A stretch of DNA of 64,000 bases from Agapetus fuscipes. Taxonomy: Eukaryota; Arthropoda; Insecta; Trichoptera; Glossosomatidae. Shown one piece after another: positions 1 through 10,260 of this stretch. The DNA is taken from the NCBI GenBank assembly GCA_951799405.1, contig OX637343.1, forward strand, positions 13,928,524 to 13,992,523, read 5' to 3'. Position numbers and translations under genes: made by a program. The notes under the pieces were generated by a model that worked only from the letters and a program-made list of their open reading frames with translations, was not told the DNA's origin and ran no database searches. The stretch's first letter is position 1. Each line of letters starts with the position of its first letter.

Positions 1-8
1 TTTTTTTT

Positions 9-164
9 TTAATCTAATTTGATTATGTCCTTGATGTGATATTTATTTATAACATTTGTGTCTATATCTTTTAATACATAGACTATCTTGCTAACTTTCT
101 TTTCTATTCTGGCTTTGACAAATTTTGGAGCCAACTTTGTACAGAAGTATTTCCCTGCATTCTT
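9..164 (-). pseudogene. Integrase C-terminal remnant of LTR element
   Basis: A 51-codon open stretch ending in TAA at 9-11. It contains KLAPKFVKARIEKKV, then VYVLKD and YHIKDI near the end. This is the pattern of the C-terminal module of insect Ty3-type integrases, where a KLAPKF..P-like segment is followed by a hydrophobic strand and a final H-KD motif. It follows the gag remnant with almost no gap, so it marks the far side of the internal deletion. No start codon or catalytic core is present. The identification rests on pattern recognition of a short segment. Confidence 0.55.
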
Positions 165-176
165 TTATTTAATAAA

Positions 177-566
177 TTATTTTTTTGATTTTACCTTTAA
201 AATATAAACAGATGCATTATCATGACCTTGTACCATATTTAAAATTTCTAACTTAAGATTCCTTTGAAAGTCATATTTTTCAAATTGTTGTAAGAATTTG
301 GTTTTAAAAAATTTCCAATCAAATTCACAATTAATTGCTCTGTACCAAGTTAACGGAAAATCTGTTAAAAATATAGGCATACACTCTACCAAATAATCTA
401 ATTTTAATTTGTAGACTTTGGCTAATTCTTCTAACCTTATTATAAATTCATTTGGTTCACTTTCACCATTAGAAGATATTTTTAATTTGAGAGGATCAAA
501 ATTTATGGACTCCATTGTGTTACTTTCTAAATCCTTTTTATTATTTATTTTTTTAGATTTCGTCAT
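177..566 (-). pseudogene. Retrotransposon gag N-terminal part
   Basis: The 129-residue frame starts with MTKSKKINNKKDLES. Its middle has the gag capsid pattern FIIRLEELAKVYKL, then FLTDFPLTWYRA, then W-KFFKTKFLQQFEKY, as in the Retrotrans_gag family where a conserved W sits before a short F..F segment. It is lysine-rich at the start and stops after VKSKK with no zinc knuckle, so the nucleocapsid part is lost. It lies 450 bases downstream of the primer site. It would have made the structural capsid protein of the element; this copy is truncated and probably inert. Confidence 0.65.
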
Positions 567-1016
567 TTGCTGTATATTTTCAATTTATGCAATGAAAAAA
601 AAATCATTTCATTGAAAAAAAATTTTTTCATACAAATTAAATATAACACCATCTATATATATTTATCTAAACTGATTTGAAACAAACTGGTTCATGTACA
701 TTCTTTTTTCTTCTGGGACGTTCGATTTTTAAATCTTCATATCTTCTGAACGTAGTGTAGGTAATTTGAATTCTCTCACCTTCAATATTTTCAAAACCGC
801 CTTTGAAATCTTGCAATTTCTTGTTATAAATTGTATAAGTTGAGTTTTTTAAAACATTTTAAACGTGTTGATGCTTTCACAACCATAAATCTGTCCAATT
901 TTAATTATTTCATATATTGTATTGTTTTCAATGTCATTTGTTGAAATCGACTGTCATTTGTTTTTGTTTGTGAAAAATTTTCTTCATAGGAATTTCATTT
1001 ACAGATTTTTTCTTTT

Positions 1017-1029
1017 ACGTTGGGCGCCA
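1017..1029 (-). other. tRNA-Lys primer binding site
   Basis: The minus strand reads TGGCGCCCAACGT, which is the complement of the 3' end of a tRNA-Lys including CCA. It lies 3 nt inside the LTR edge, where reverse transcription of the element would be primed. Confidence 0.7.
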
Positions 1030-1032
1030 AAA

Positions 1033-1305
1033 TGTGAGGGTTTTTCCTCTGTCCTGCTGATTGACACAATTAATAATGTAACAGCCACTTTAATATGTTT
1101 ACTTTTATTCCTTTCACAATGTATACACAATAAACCACAGCACAATAATATTAATTATTCTTAATTACACATGCTTGTGGCTCTCACGCCAGGCAAGCTT
1201 CTTCCCTCTTCTTGCATTCTTTTGTTTTCCTTTTTCCATTCAAATTTAAATACAATGTTCCATTCTACCAAACAAACAAACTCATCTCGTTACAACTTTT
1301 ATAAC
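1033..1305 (-). repeat. 5' LTR of the left-edge retrotransposon
   Basis: In plus-strand orientation it begins TGTGAGGG and ends TTTATAACA, giving TGT...ACA ends. The inner edge is fixed by the primer site. The outer edge at about 1305 is a best guess, because the partner LTR is outside the window. A TATAAAA on the minus strand lies near the outer edge. Confidence 0.5.
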
Positions 1306-2291
1306 AAAACTTAGCGACCGTAGGTATATTTATATTTTTTTCTGATTTCAAAAAAGTGATTATCCATATTTCCCTCGTGTGAAGGTAATAAAGGACTTCA
1401 TTGAAAGTCTATATTTAGTTGCAATATTAACAATAAATACTGATTCTTTATCTGATAAAAATAGGATTCGCCTTGATAATTTTTTTGAAGAAAAAAAAAT
1501 GTAGTTTTACTCGAAAGACTGTTTTATTACGTGTGTTCTTCAAACAAATAAGCTTCATATAAAATACACGTACACAAAACTGAGCTCACCCTCAGCGTAT
1601 GGATAAACCCTTAAAAGTTAATTGAAAGCAGCGGCGTGGTATTGTCAACCAGATAATGGCGGGGAAAGTCTCTCTGCCTAAGAATCCGCGCTTTCCATGA
1701 ACTTTACTATGCGGGGGCACAATAAATAACAATGATGAGACTTCACTCGATACTAGAGACTTGCTGGGGGTGTATCGCGCTCTTTTGTGCTGAGGTAATT
1801 TTCTAGATGGATTAGATGGGATGAACTACTAGTGAGCTGATAATTTTGCTTTTGATGTGCTTAAAATTTTCCAGGATTTACGGATAAAACTTTTTTTCAA
1901 ATTTATTCAAACAATTGTAGTTATTTAAATTTACTTGGTATTTTATTCGTTCAAGCTTTATACACATTGTGGATAAGTCTTATGATACATTATTCTGGAA
2001 ATCGGTTTGAAAGAGCGTTTAGCTTAGTTTATTAACACTCGAGACAAAAATATGGTCTGTGCTTAAAATCGTATGCATTTTAAATGAATCCTTGCCAATA
2101 AAGTATGATGCAAAAAATTTACTACAATAAGATGAATCATAAAGATGAATAGATGATGATGGTAAAGAGGGAGATTTGAGTTTGATGATTGATTTGATAA
2201 AAGAACTATGCACTCATTAGGGTACAATTTGAAGTGAAGCCTGGACGGTGAATGAAAGTGAAATAAGTAAAAGCCATCCTGTTGAAATGGA
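1306..2291. other. AT-rich stretch without recognised genes
   Basis: No coding pattern or known repeat was recognised. The last 70 bases may be a decayed upstream part of the LINE tail that follows. Confidence 0.5.
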
Positions 2292-2576
2292 CTTTGTATG
2301 ATTGGGAAAAAACTGAGTGATAGGGTGAGGAATGATTTTGTAAGGGAAGAATGTGGTGCAAGAGAAAGTGTGCAAGTTAAGATTAAAAGAAGTTCGTTAA
2401 GATAGTTTGGACTTATGGAGAGAATGAATGATGAAAGACTGACGAAGAAAGTATACGTTGCAAGAATGGATGGATATCGTGGGAGAGGAAGACCGAGAAA
2501 GGTATGGATGGATCAATTTTCTGAAATAGCGAATGAATGGAATATCCAGAGTCATAATAAAAGGAGAACTTTTTGA
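2292..2576 (+). pseudogene. LINE ORF2 C-terminal tail (non-LTR retrotransposon)
   Basis: The frame reads LSDRVRNDFVREECGARESV, then LR*FGLMERMNDERLTKKVY, MDGYRGRGRPRKVW and a final stop TGA at 2574-2576. This is the well-known tail of insect endonuclease/reverse-transcriptase polyproteins, consensus RVRN..V..CG, LRWFGH..RM...R..KK, G.RGRGRPR..W. One in-frame stop (TAG, 2403-2405) replaces the usual W codon, so it is dead. The catalytic domains lie further upstream in a full element and are absent here, which is 5' truncation typical of LINEs. Confidence 0.8.
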
Positions 2577-4162
2577 AGAAGGACTAGAAAGTGGAAATGA
2601 AAGAAGTTTTATCTATTTTTTTTAAATATTTTTTTATTTAATTGTTTCAGGTATGATGTCCTAAAATCCACTATAAAAATTTGAGAACTTCCATCAGAAT
2701 AAAGGTTTGTGTTCAATAATCAATCAATATTTAACAGAAGCTCTCTTTGCTAACAGTATTTTAATTGTTTCATATTTGTATGCGACTAATTGTAATTATA
2801 ATGTTAACATGGTTGTCAGCATGTCGGCACGTCATGTGCTCCACCACGAAGGCGTTGTCATAAACAAACAGCATTTTGTTCCGCGGGTCATAATTTGATC
2901 CAATCAGCCCAGCCGTTGAGTCCCAGCTTGACCGCACACGCGACCCTGCCCATTAGTTACATTAGGAAAATAATCAACCGCGGCGTGGAGGCCTGCCTTT
3001 TTACAATCAGATCCATTTGAGGTAAATAATGCCTGTGTTTTATTTGGTTCGATTATGGTTGTACGAAAAACTGTGTAGAAGCTTTGAACAATCTCTATTG
3101 AAATCGTGATAAAGTCACAGAAAGGGTGAGAACTGGGATACTTTTACTTCGCTTATATTGTCATTTTAAAATAAATCTATGTGAAGGAAATTTTTTGCAT
3201 TATTTGGTATATTCACTTCATTAAATTTTTTCGTGTTTCCAAAAAATCAAATGCATAATAAATAATTCAATGAATGAAACCGAGTGGATTGTCAATAAAT
3301 CTAGAGATAGAATTAACTTCTGTTTAGGTATTTCATAAATATTATTGTTAAAAGTTTAAGGGTTAGTGTACGGTATTGTGGAGATTCATTTAAGTGAATA
3401 ATGTAAATAAAAAAAGTTTTTCTTCGCGAGTTGTTTTCTTTACTCAAGCGCTTTCTGCTCTTGATAATGGTTTGATAAGCGCTCGAGAAGATAAATCAAC
3501 TCGTCAAGAAAAACCTTGTTTTTTTTTATTTATTTTTAATTTGTGTATGCCAAAATGTAATATTTTTATTGTTGAGCAGTAACACAAATTTTAAAAGTTA
3601 TTACTGAAATACATAAGTTATACCAACCAAAGAAATATGTTAAGAAAAATCTTCGTTATATTTCATTTTATTCTTAAGGCTTTAATAGAATCCTTTTAAG
3701 AGAGTGCTATCCAGCCTGCTTATGGCCTTCTTTTATTTTGATAAGTTTTTGAGTTTGTGCTCCAGGTTAAGGAGGCGTGAGCATTAAGCAGCCCAATTCA
3801 ATTTTAATTCCTACCTCAGAATCACCACCAAGGGTGCAATTCGACCTTAGCTTCTGTGTCTTCGTGTGCCAGCTAATGACCTTTTTCCTTACGTGTAAAA
3901 AATGAATTAAAAATAATGTATTTCCTTGTAAGTACCATTTTTTAAAAACCATTGTTTGATGTTCTTACGAAATCATAAACGTCAATGGTTATTCTTACAA
4001 CAAATCAACACCGTGAGTGATAAAACTAAATTTTATTTATTCTTTACAAGTAAAATAGGTTTCATGCTCTTACAGCTTCCTAAAATCGTCCGTGTTGTAC
4101 TTATTAATACAATATTTTCTTACAAGTTTTCGAAACTATGTGCCAGTTTCCTAATAGTTATT
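2577..4162. other. Unique DNA, GC-rich patch at 2810-3010
   Basis: No gene was recognised. The part from 2810 to 3010 is clearly richer in G+C than its surroundings, holds no repeat I know and contains TAAT-type motifs. It could be a regulatory block. A TTTCAG|GTATG junction lies at 2650. Confidence 0.35.
2638..2656 (+). promoter_or_regulatory. Weak candidate recursive splice point
   Basis: The sequence TTGTTTCAG|GTATGA joins a 3' splice site directly to a 5' splice site with nothing between. It is the weakest of three such sites in the window. Confidence 0.2.
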
Positions 4163-4277
4163 TATGCCACTGCCAAGTAATGATAGTCTTTTTAACACGA
4201 GTGCTAGTTTGTGCCATGAGGCGCAGCCGAATGGCACAATAGAAAGCACGAGTGCACTAATTACGTGCAGTGGCATA
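4163..4277. repeat. Hairpin MITE-like element
   Basis: The ends are inverted copies, TATGCCACTGC (4163-4173) and GCAGTGGCATA (4267-4277). Inside, CACGAGTGC recurs and GTGCCAT...ATGGCAC forms a second nested hairpin. The whole 115 bp can fold on itself, as expected of a small non-autonomous DNA element. No target duplication was identified. Confidence 0.5.
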
Positions 4278-4404
4278 CAATACTTTTTCTACGACCATGA
4301 GAGAATTAACAAAATAGTGAATAATAGTCATTATAATGTACTCGTCCATTTGAAGTAATTAAAACCTTACCTTTGTCAAAACGTGTGATTTATCATTCCC
4401 TTCG

Positions 4405-4640
4405 ATTATCTAATCTAACCTAAGTTGTAAAAATAAATTATATTTAGGTTTCATATTGAATTCATGCCCACAAGCTGACACATATGTATAAGGTCGCGCT
4501 TTTACATCCTGCATATAAGCTTAAACATTCAAACCCAAAACTCAAATAAACATATGCCCTGCAGTTGTATTGGCAGGTGAACCAAATTTGTACAGCATAG
4601 GTGATCAACCTCATACTCACCTATTAACCAAGTAACTTTT
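4405..4640 (-). repeat. Repeat A copy, diverged
   Basis: This is a copy of the 250-bp interspersed family best seen at 60262-60513. It starts with CTAATCTAACCTAAGTTG and keeps the blocks around GCCCACAAGC, the AAATAAACAT segment and TACAGCAT. Strand is given by taking the (TTAGA)n end as the tail. It is among the most diverged copies. Confidence 0.65.
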
Positions 4641-5789
4641 TGAGTTTGTTTATTTTTTGCGGTGAAATTTTTTGTATTGTTTTCCTTTCAAGCCTTTTAT
4701 TTTCCATTGAAAAAATGAAAGCTTTATTTGGAGCAATCCGATAAATAAATTCGATAAATTTTAGCACTATTAACAATTTTTATTTGACTCTACACATAAA
4801 ATATACTTATTTATTTTCATCTGAACAGGGCTGAAAGTCTCATCACCACGGTAATTCCTACCTACCGAATATCACTAATATTGTAATTTGTATGAAGCCT
4901 AATCAGCTGATCGCTTGCGGCCATCTTGGATTGACAGGTCTTCATACCCCCATACAAGGTTGACATTTGAAATTAAAAAATGGTTCCAATTCTGACAATG
5001 CGCATGCGCACATGTTCATTTTAACACGGTTACCGGTTGCATAATGTAACATTATGCAACGGGTGTAGAAATGTATGGCATTGTGATTGCGTTAGCCGTT
5101 TTGTAATTAGTAAATTACCAAATGGGAGTAGAAAAATATTCTTGTAATTTTTATTCAGAAAAAAAATAGGTAAAATTATTAGAAAAAGTAATACGCAATT
5201 AACACATACTTTTACGGTTGCCTAACTTTGTTTTGTTTGCAATTTTTTCATGTTTATAATATATTTCTTCGTTGTGTTTTTGAAAATTATCAGTGCGTAA
5301 TAATGTATGGTTATTTTTTTTGCAAAATTTTATAATAAATATTAATTGCAACTCGCAAATAATAATGTTCTAGAAACGCCTGTCTGGTCCGGTCAGCAAT
5401 TCTTACCCAATTTCATACATGCTTGCTTAAAATTCTTAGTTTGCTACTAAAGAAACACGCAACTAAAAATTCTTATAAACAGAATTAACGTGTTATAAAA
5501 TTGAATAAGAAATTTCTCGTATTTTAGTTTTCATAAAAAAGGTTTTTTTTGTTTTTTAATTGTTAACATGATTGAACTCTAAAAATTGCAAATGTATTTC
5601 GTTGCATTGCCAGCCACCTTTAAAGGTTCTATCAAAAATCTTTTGTACAGTATAAAAAAAATATAAACCGTACAAAAAGTCAGATGAAAAGCAAGTAAGA
5701 AAAACACTGTGCTCTAATTTAGAATTCACAATTTTATTCATTAATCACAGATTGTTATTTTGTGAGTTATTTTCTATTCGAATTATAGT
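4641..5789. other. AT-rich stretch with one short perfect inverted repeat
   Basis: No gene was recognised. At 5037-5059 TTGCATAATGT and ACATTATGCAA face each other across one base. A GCCATCTTGGA motif (YY1/Pho-like) lies near 4920. Confidence 0.4.
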
Positions 5790-5933
5790 GTCGTATAGAA
5801 TCAAGACGTTGATCTTGGATTTTCTTATAATTAGAAAACTAACTGGGCATAGAAAATCATTTCCTGTCTTTTCTATGTGCTTATATCGATTTAAAAAAAG
5901 TATGCTAGATCGCTGAGTTTGATTCTATACGAC
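5790..5933. repeat. Short MITE with 15-bp terminal inverted repeats
   Basis: GTCGTATAGAATCAA at 5790-5804 is matched exactly in inverse at 5919-5933. A second hairpin, GCATAGAAAA facing TTTTCTATGTGC, lies inside. It has no coding capacity. It is too short for a family call and no clear target duplication is visible. Confidence 0.5.
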
Positions 5934-6695
5934 TCAATTATTGTATTATGATTTTATTGATATCACTCTCATACTGTGAACAAGGATTCTTAAAATAAAA
6001 TTCAGTTAAATAAGGCAGTACTTTGTCGTAGTACTATTATTCATATTATCACTGTCGTCTTCCACCATATTCTCTTCGTCGCGAAGATTTATTCAGGGCT
6101 TTGGAAAATTGTGAGCTGGGAGCGGCAGCAGGAGAAGGCAATTGATTCTGTCAGGCAGTGTCATTTGTTTAAATGCCTCCGAATAATGCCTCGGGGTGTG
6201 GGCGGTCCCTGTCTGAAAGTCTAAGGAAAAATATTTCGGGAACTTTTCAATGGTATGTTACGAAGATTTTTTCAGCAGATGCTATAAAGAATACAAAATA
6301 CGATTTCGGTCCTTTTTGTTTTTGTGTTAGATCCAGTTCTATCGATTAAAAAAAGTTTAATTTTCATTGTGACAGTTAAAAAGCGAATGTCGTATCAATG
6401 GATCCGGCATACATGCGGCATTCACTTCAATGTTGGTTGTGTTAGTAAAATCTGAGGTTTACATCTGAGGTTTCCTGGCTCGGTATTTTTCGTTTTGTTA
6501 GACAAAATTAGCCCAATCTTCATAATGAGTGAGAAGCTAATCCGTTCACCTATAAGAAAGTTAATAATGTTTTATAGGTCGATTCCATTTGGGATGACAT
6601 GGTTAGGACTTTCATACTGAATATATTTTATTAGGCATTTTCATTATATTATGCAGGAATGCATGAGTAAATGACTTTTCCATTCAATTTGACAG
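5934..6695. other. Unassigned AT-rich stretch
   Basis: Nothing recognisable was found on either strand apart from a modestly GC-rich segment near 6100-6220. Confidence 0.4.
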
Positions 6696-6753
6696 TGACT
6701 GGAATGTATACTGCATCCAATTTCGTCGATGCAGTATACATACATTCCAGTCA
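6696..6753 (+). ncRNA. miRNA-like hairpin candidate
   Basis: TGACTGGAATGT-ATACTGCATC (6696-6717) pairs with GATGCAGTATAC...ACATTCCAGTCA (6728-6753) across a 10-nt loop. The only defect is a 4-nt bulge in the 3' arm. Stem length and loop size suit a microRNA precursor, but a tiny foldback element would look the same. I do not recognise the arm sequence as a known miRNA. Confidence 0.25.
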
Positions 6754-6814
6754 TAAGATTGCCAAGTTTTATCGCTACGGTTTTCCCTGTTACCGTAAAA
6801 TTACCGTAGTTTTT

Positions 6815-6905
6815 TTTTTTTAAGAAAGCCTATGCGGGAGACTCCCTAGATTCGAGAGACTCTAAGGGTCTATGACACTTGTTATAGTGCCGCAGAGGTG
6901 TTGGT
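6815..6905 (-). repeat. SINE-1 tail fragment (variant tail)
   Basis: A poly-T run followed by TGCGGGAGACTCCCTAGATT, ACACTTGTTATAGTG and CCGCAGAGGTGT matches the 3' body of the SINE-1 copy at 29625-29945. Only the tail half is present, in reverse orientation. The tRNA head is missing. Confidence 0.65.
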
Positions 6906-9850
6906 AATGTGGCAGTTGTCCATGTCCGGTTGCAGGGTCGTTAGCTGCGCAGTGCTGTGGTGTGTGTGGCATTGCTTATGTTCATTAAGAAGGTACATCC
7001 ACAATAGCTGCAATGATTTTTTTCGAATTTTTATTGAAAACAGAACCGTCGATTGTTTAACATATAAGGTTAACAAAAGAATTGTATACATATGTATGTG
7101 TATACTTATTACTTAGGACATCTTTAAGCACCTTGCTATATAAACCAGTTATTTCATCACCTCATATTTGCTTTGGGGGAACAAGGAGAACAATTCAAAG
7201 ACACTAAATGGTTTATTTTGGTGCGACAATAGTGATTTAACGTTTCCTGAGATCTCACAGTTTTACTCAATAATTTCGAGCTCAATGTTTGACACAATCC
7301 TTTTTCCTTTGTTTATGTATGTATGTATTTTGACACTGAACAAAACCCTACACGTATATTGGAATCAAAAACAATTGTTTTCAAATCGTTCAGTTGTATT
7401 GAATAGTATACATTCTTGAACGATGGGCATAGGTCTTCTTAGATTGCAAGAGTTTGTGGGGAAAAATCCCACAATTAGGAAAAATTAAATGCCAAAAGTA
7501 ATATTTGAAGGAGCGTGGTATATTGTGACACTGTCAGTAGGTCGGGTGGTGTCGGCTGGCGCCCGCGCTCTGCCTTGCACTAATGTGATTACGTCACACG
7601 GCCGTTGCCTCGCCTCGCCTTGTCGATGTGGATGTCTTGTCATGTGCACCCACCCCAGCTGCATACTTTGTAACTTGTAAAGCCAACTTCCGACAAACTG
7701 TCGCTTCTAGCCGATAATTCACCGCAAATGCATGAAACCTTTCTGATTTGCATAATATTGTGTGCAAGCTTGTGCTGCCTTATCAATGTGTAGATAATAC
7801 GTTTTGACTTTCCACATAACTTCCAGGGTTTCTTATGTCAGTTTATAAGAGAGGAATAGCTGATACTGTTTATTAACACACGATATCTGCTTGAAACGCA
7901 CTCGAATATAAAGTAACAATAATCCGGTTCGAAGGACCAAACCATACACATCTAATGGGCTTCCGAGTTTTTCTTTTTATCAAGGCATTCATTTCTCTGA
8001 GTAAACCCAGCTTTTAGAAGAAATAAAGACCTGTTTATAAGGTAAAAGGAAAAAAATCCCACTTCCAATTAAATTAGTATATTATGTACACGCTCCGATG
8101 CTACTCCTTCAAAAATAAAGCGACAGAAAGTTTCAGTACTTGGGAATGATCATTAGAAAATTTAGTTACACGAGATACACTAAATACTTACCTACTGTTG
8201 AATGCTGAATTTTTTTAACAGGTGATCCAAAAACATCAAACCGTTCAAGGCTAAATACCTCACTCACATTTACCTTAATAACAGCCATTTGCCAGTGACG
8301 CTTTAGGCTCCAAGTTATTACGTAAAATATTTCAGTTCAAAATTACATGGTAGTCACAATGCTCAAAATCAGGCTACAAACAATCATTATCTATTACGTT
8401 TGTTACTTCACCTTCCAGCGGAGAAATTTAAAGTACATTTTTTTGTGATTCAATTTGATTGTTCACAAAATGGTGTTTGTTTGTGTTGGTTGGCAGTAAA
8501 TGAATTAATGGCAATTTGACAAATTTTGTAAAGAATTTCCCGCATTTGTCTGATGGGGCAGATGGGAGAAGTGGGGGAGGGGAGGGGGAAGGTGGGTGGT
8601 GGCCGTGGCGGTGATTTCCCCCAGGACTATATAATTCTCCCCGCATTTATTGCTGGGTCAAATATTTCCATTTTACTCAAATATGAACGCTTTAAATGAA
8701 AAAAACTTTGTTTTTTAATCGAAGTTTATTGTATTGAACTAAGTGAATACGCGTTAAACACTTTCAAATACAGGTTTTGATCTTCTTCAGGTGTTTTTTT
8801 TATAAATTTAAGAGTCTTGTAATAAATGAGGGAGGTGGAAATTAAGTTTCGTCCGAGTTCTATGTCTTCAAAGGCTTGATTTAGTTAGTAAACATTGGCA
8901 TGTAGAGTATTGGAAAGTACACAGCGTCGTACCACAATGACAGTCGTAGATTCAAATACTTAATCTTCCCGTATTCATGTTTCACTGCGATTTCAGAGTA
9001 AGATAGAAAAAAATCGCGTCGTTATCATGTGATGTCGTACAATTTTCATCAATGGCAATGATAAATAAGTTCAACTTAGATAAATGATTAATGCTTAGTC
9101 GCCAATAGCGCTAATAGGAATTCTGTTTTTTTTTCTTTCTTGCTGTAAATATCGTTTGAAATTAATTGTCAGTTAGAAGTGGAATTACAAATTTCCTTGC
9201 AAAGATGTTCCCGAAATTCTCGTCCTCTGTACACCCGCGTGTACCTTTCCCACCTCAAGAATTTCCCATTTATCTTTAGTGCCGCTCTTGTACCTGTCGA
9301 CAGTCATTGCTCACCCCACCTACCCCTCACCTGTAGGAGACGCGCGCTTTAACCCTGTTCTCTTTTGATTAGAAACCACCCCCCTCCCTTTATGACGCGG
9401 AAATAGATTGCAATGACTCATAACGGCGAGGAAATTCAAGCTACTACCCGCCTAAGTGTAGATTGAATGTTGGTATGACTACGTTACAAAGATGAACCTC
9501 CCAAATTACTGATTACTTCATTCCTTATAAAAATCTTAATTAAATCTCGTCAATGCTTTAAATGCGTCAATGTCTTTTTGGATTTCATTTTACCTTTTGA
9601 TTGAAATTCTAATTACTCTTAAATTTTGACAGCTCGCAACTAAAAGATGATTTCTCTTTAAGTTTGAAAGCTCAGAAACTAAATAAATATTCGGCAGTTA
9701 CTTTGTGAAAGTTCATTTGTATAAATTTTAATTTATAAGCATGAATTCATTCAATGCCGCATTGATTGTAGAGGCATGCACATTGCAATCGTTCATCTTA
9801 AATAATAAAAATAAAAACAATTTGGTATTCGATTATGGATAGTATATTGT
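6906..9850. other. Long unassigned stretch with GC-rich patch at 7530-7680
   Basis: No gene or known repeat was recognised. The patch at 7530-7680 stands out in base composition and contains TGATTACGTCACA, a strong bZIP (ATF/CREB or PAR type) binding motif. Together these suggest a possible regulatory element. A second mildly GC-rich patch lies at 9220-9390. Confidence 0.35.
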
Positions 9851-9854
9851 AATT

Positions 9855-9897
9855 CCACGACCGGTTTCGCAAACAAACCGTTTGCATCTTCAAGTGG
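9855..9897 (-). ncRNA. Hammerhead-ribozyme-like motif (inverted partner)
   Basis: On the minus strand the order is CCAC, TTGAAGA, T, GCAAAC-loop-GTTTGC, GAAA, CCGG, TC, GTGG. CCAC and GTGG form stem I, GCAAAC/GTTTGC forms a perfect stem II, and GAAA then TC sit where the hammerhead core and cleavage site would be. The first core base is T in place of C (CUGANGA becomes UUGAAGA), which should weaken catalysis. It pairs with the copy at 9931-9973 to make a larger foldback. Confidence 0.45.
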
Positions 9898-9930
9898 CTG
9901 AATGAATTTTATTTATTGCTTTTTATTTAG

Positions 9931-9973
9931 CCACCTGAAGATGTAAACGGATTGTTTGCGAAACCGGTCGTGG
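9931..9973 (+). ncRNA. Hammerhead-ribozyme-like motif, CTGAAGA core
   Basis: The order along the plus strand is CCAC (9931-9934), CTGAAGA (9935-9941), one extra T, GTAAAC (9943-9948), a GGATT loop, GTTTGC (9954-9959), GAAA (9960-9963), CCGG, TC (9968-9969) and GTGG (9970-9973). CTGAAGA fits the CUGANGA box, GAAA the second conserved box, and the stems close as in a type I hammerhead with a very short stem III. Such ribozymes are known in Penelope-like retroelements. The extra T before stem II departs from the consensus, so self-cleavage is not assured. Confidence 0.5.
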
Positions 9974-10260
9974 AATTATATCTTTCAATGTATTTTATTA
10001 AGTATATTTGTTATGGTTTGTGTATTAACACTGTGAAAATTCATGTTTTTGGATTGTTATTTAAATAAACAACACTTTTAAATTTTTAAAACACTGTTTT
10101 TAACTTCACACATATATAATATATTAAAAAAATTAAATTTTAAATATTTCAAATAATACTAACGTTTTCGACTAATATAGTCATCTTCAAAATTTTATTT
10201 AGACTTTTATTTTTATGTGTTAGGAATTCGATTTATACATAGTAAAAAATCATCATTTTT
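9974..10260. repeat. Body of hammerhead-bearing repeat
   Basis: It includes ATGGTTTGTGTATTAACACT with the following GTGAAAATTCAT (10013-10044), which recurs in inverse at 33312-33345 beside another hammerhead-like motif. Shorter forms of GGTTTGTGTATTAA occur near 30317 and inverted near 42365. The shared block and shared ribozyme-like motifs suggest one retroelement family, possibly Penelope-like. Confidence 0.45.
10155..10190 (-). ncRNA. Hammerhead-like motif, AACGTT subtype
   Basis: On the minus strand: TTGAAGA, T, GACTA-loop-TAGTC (perfect stem II), GAAAA, CGTT. The core box carries T for C at its first position, and the CCGGTC of the other subtype is replaced by ACGTT. Confidence 0.35.

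Larger units (their letters stand above)
1..1305 (-). mobile_element. Internally deleted Ty3-type LTR retrotransposon, 5' part
   Basis: Reading on the minus strand from 1305 downward there is an LTR (1033-1305), a 3-nt gap, a primer binding site matching the 3' end of tRNA-Lys (1017-1029), a leader, a gag reading frame (566-177) and then directly a short integrase C-terminal reading frame (164-9). Protease, reverse transcriptase, RNase H and most of the integrase are missing, so the copy carries a large internal deletion with its junction near 165-180. The 3' LTR lies beyond the left edge of the window, so the target duplication cannot be checked. Confidence 0.75.
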
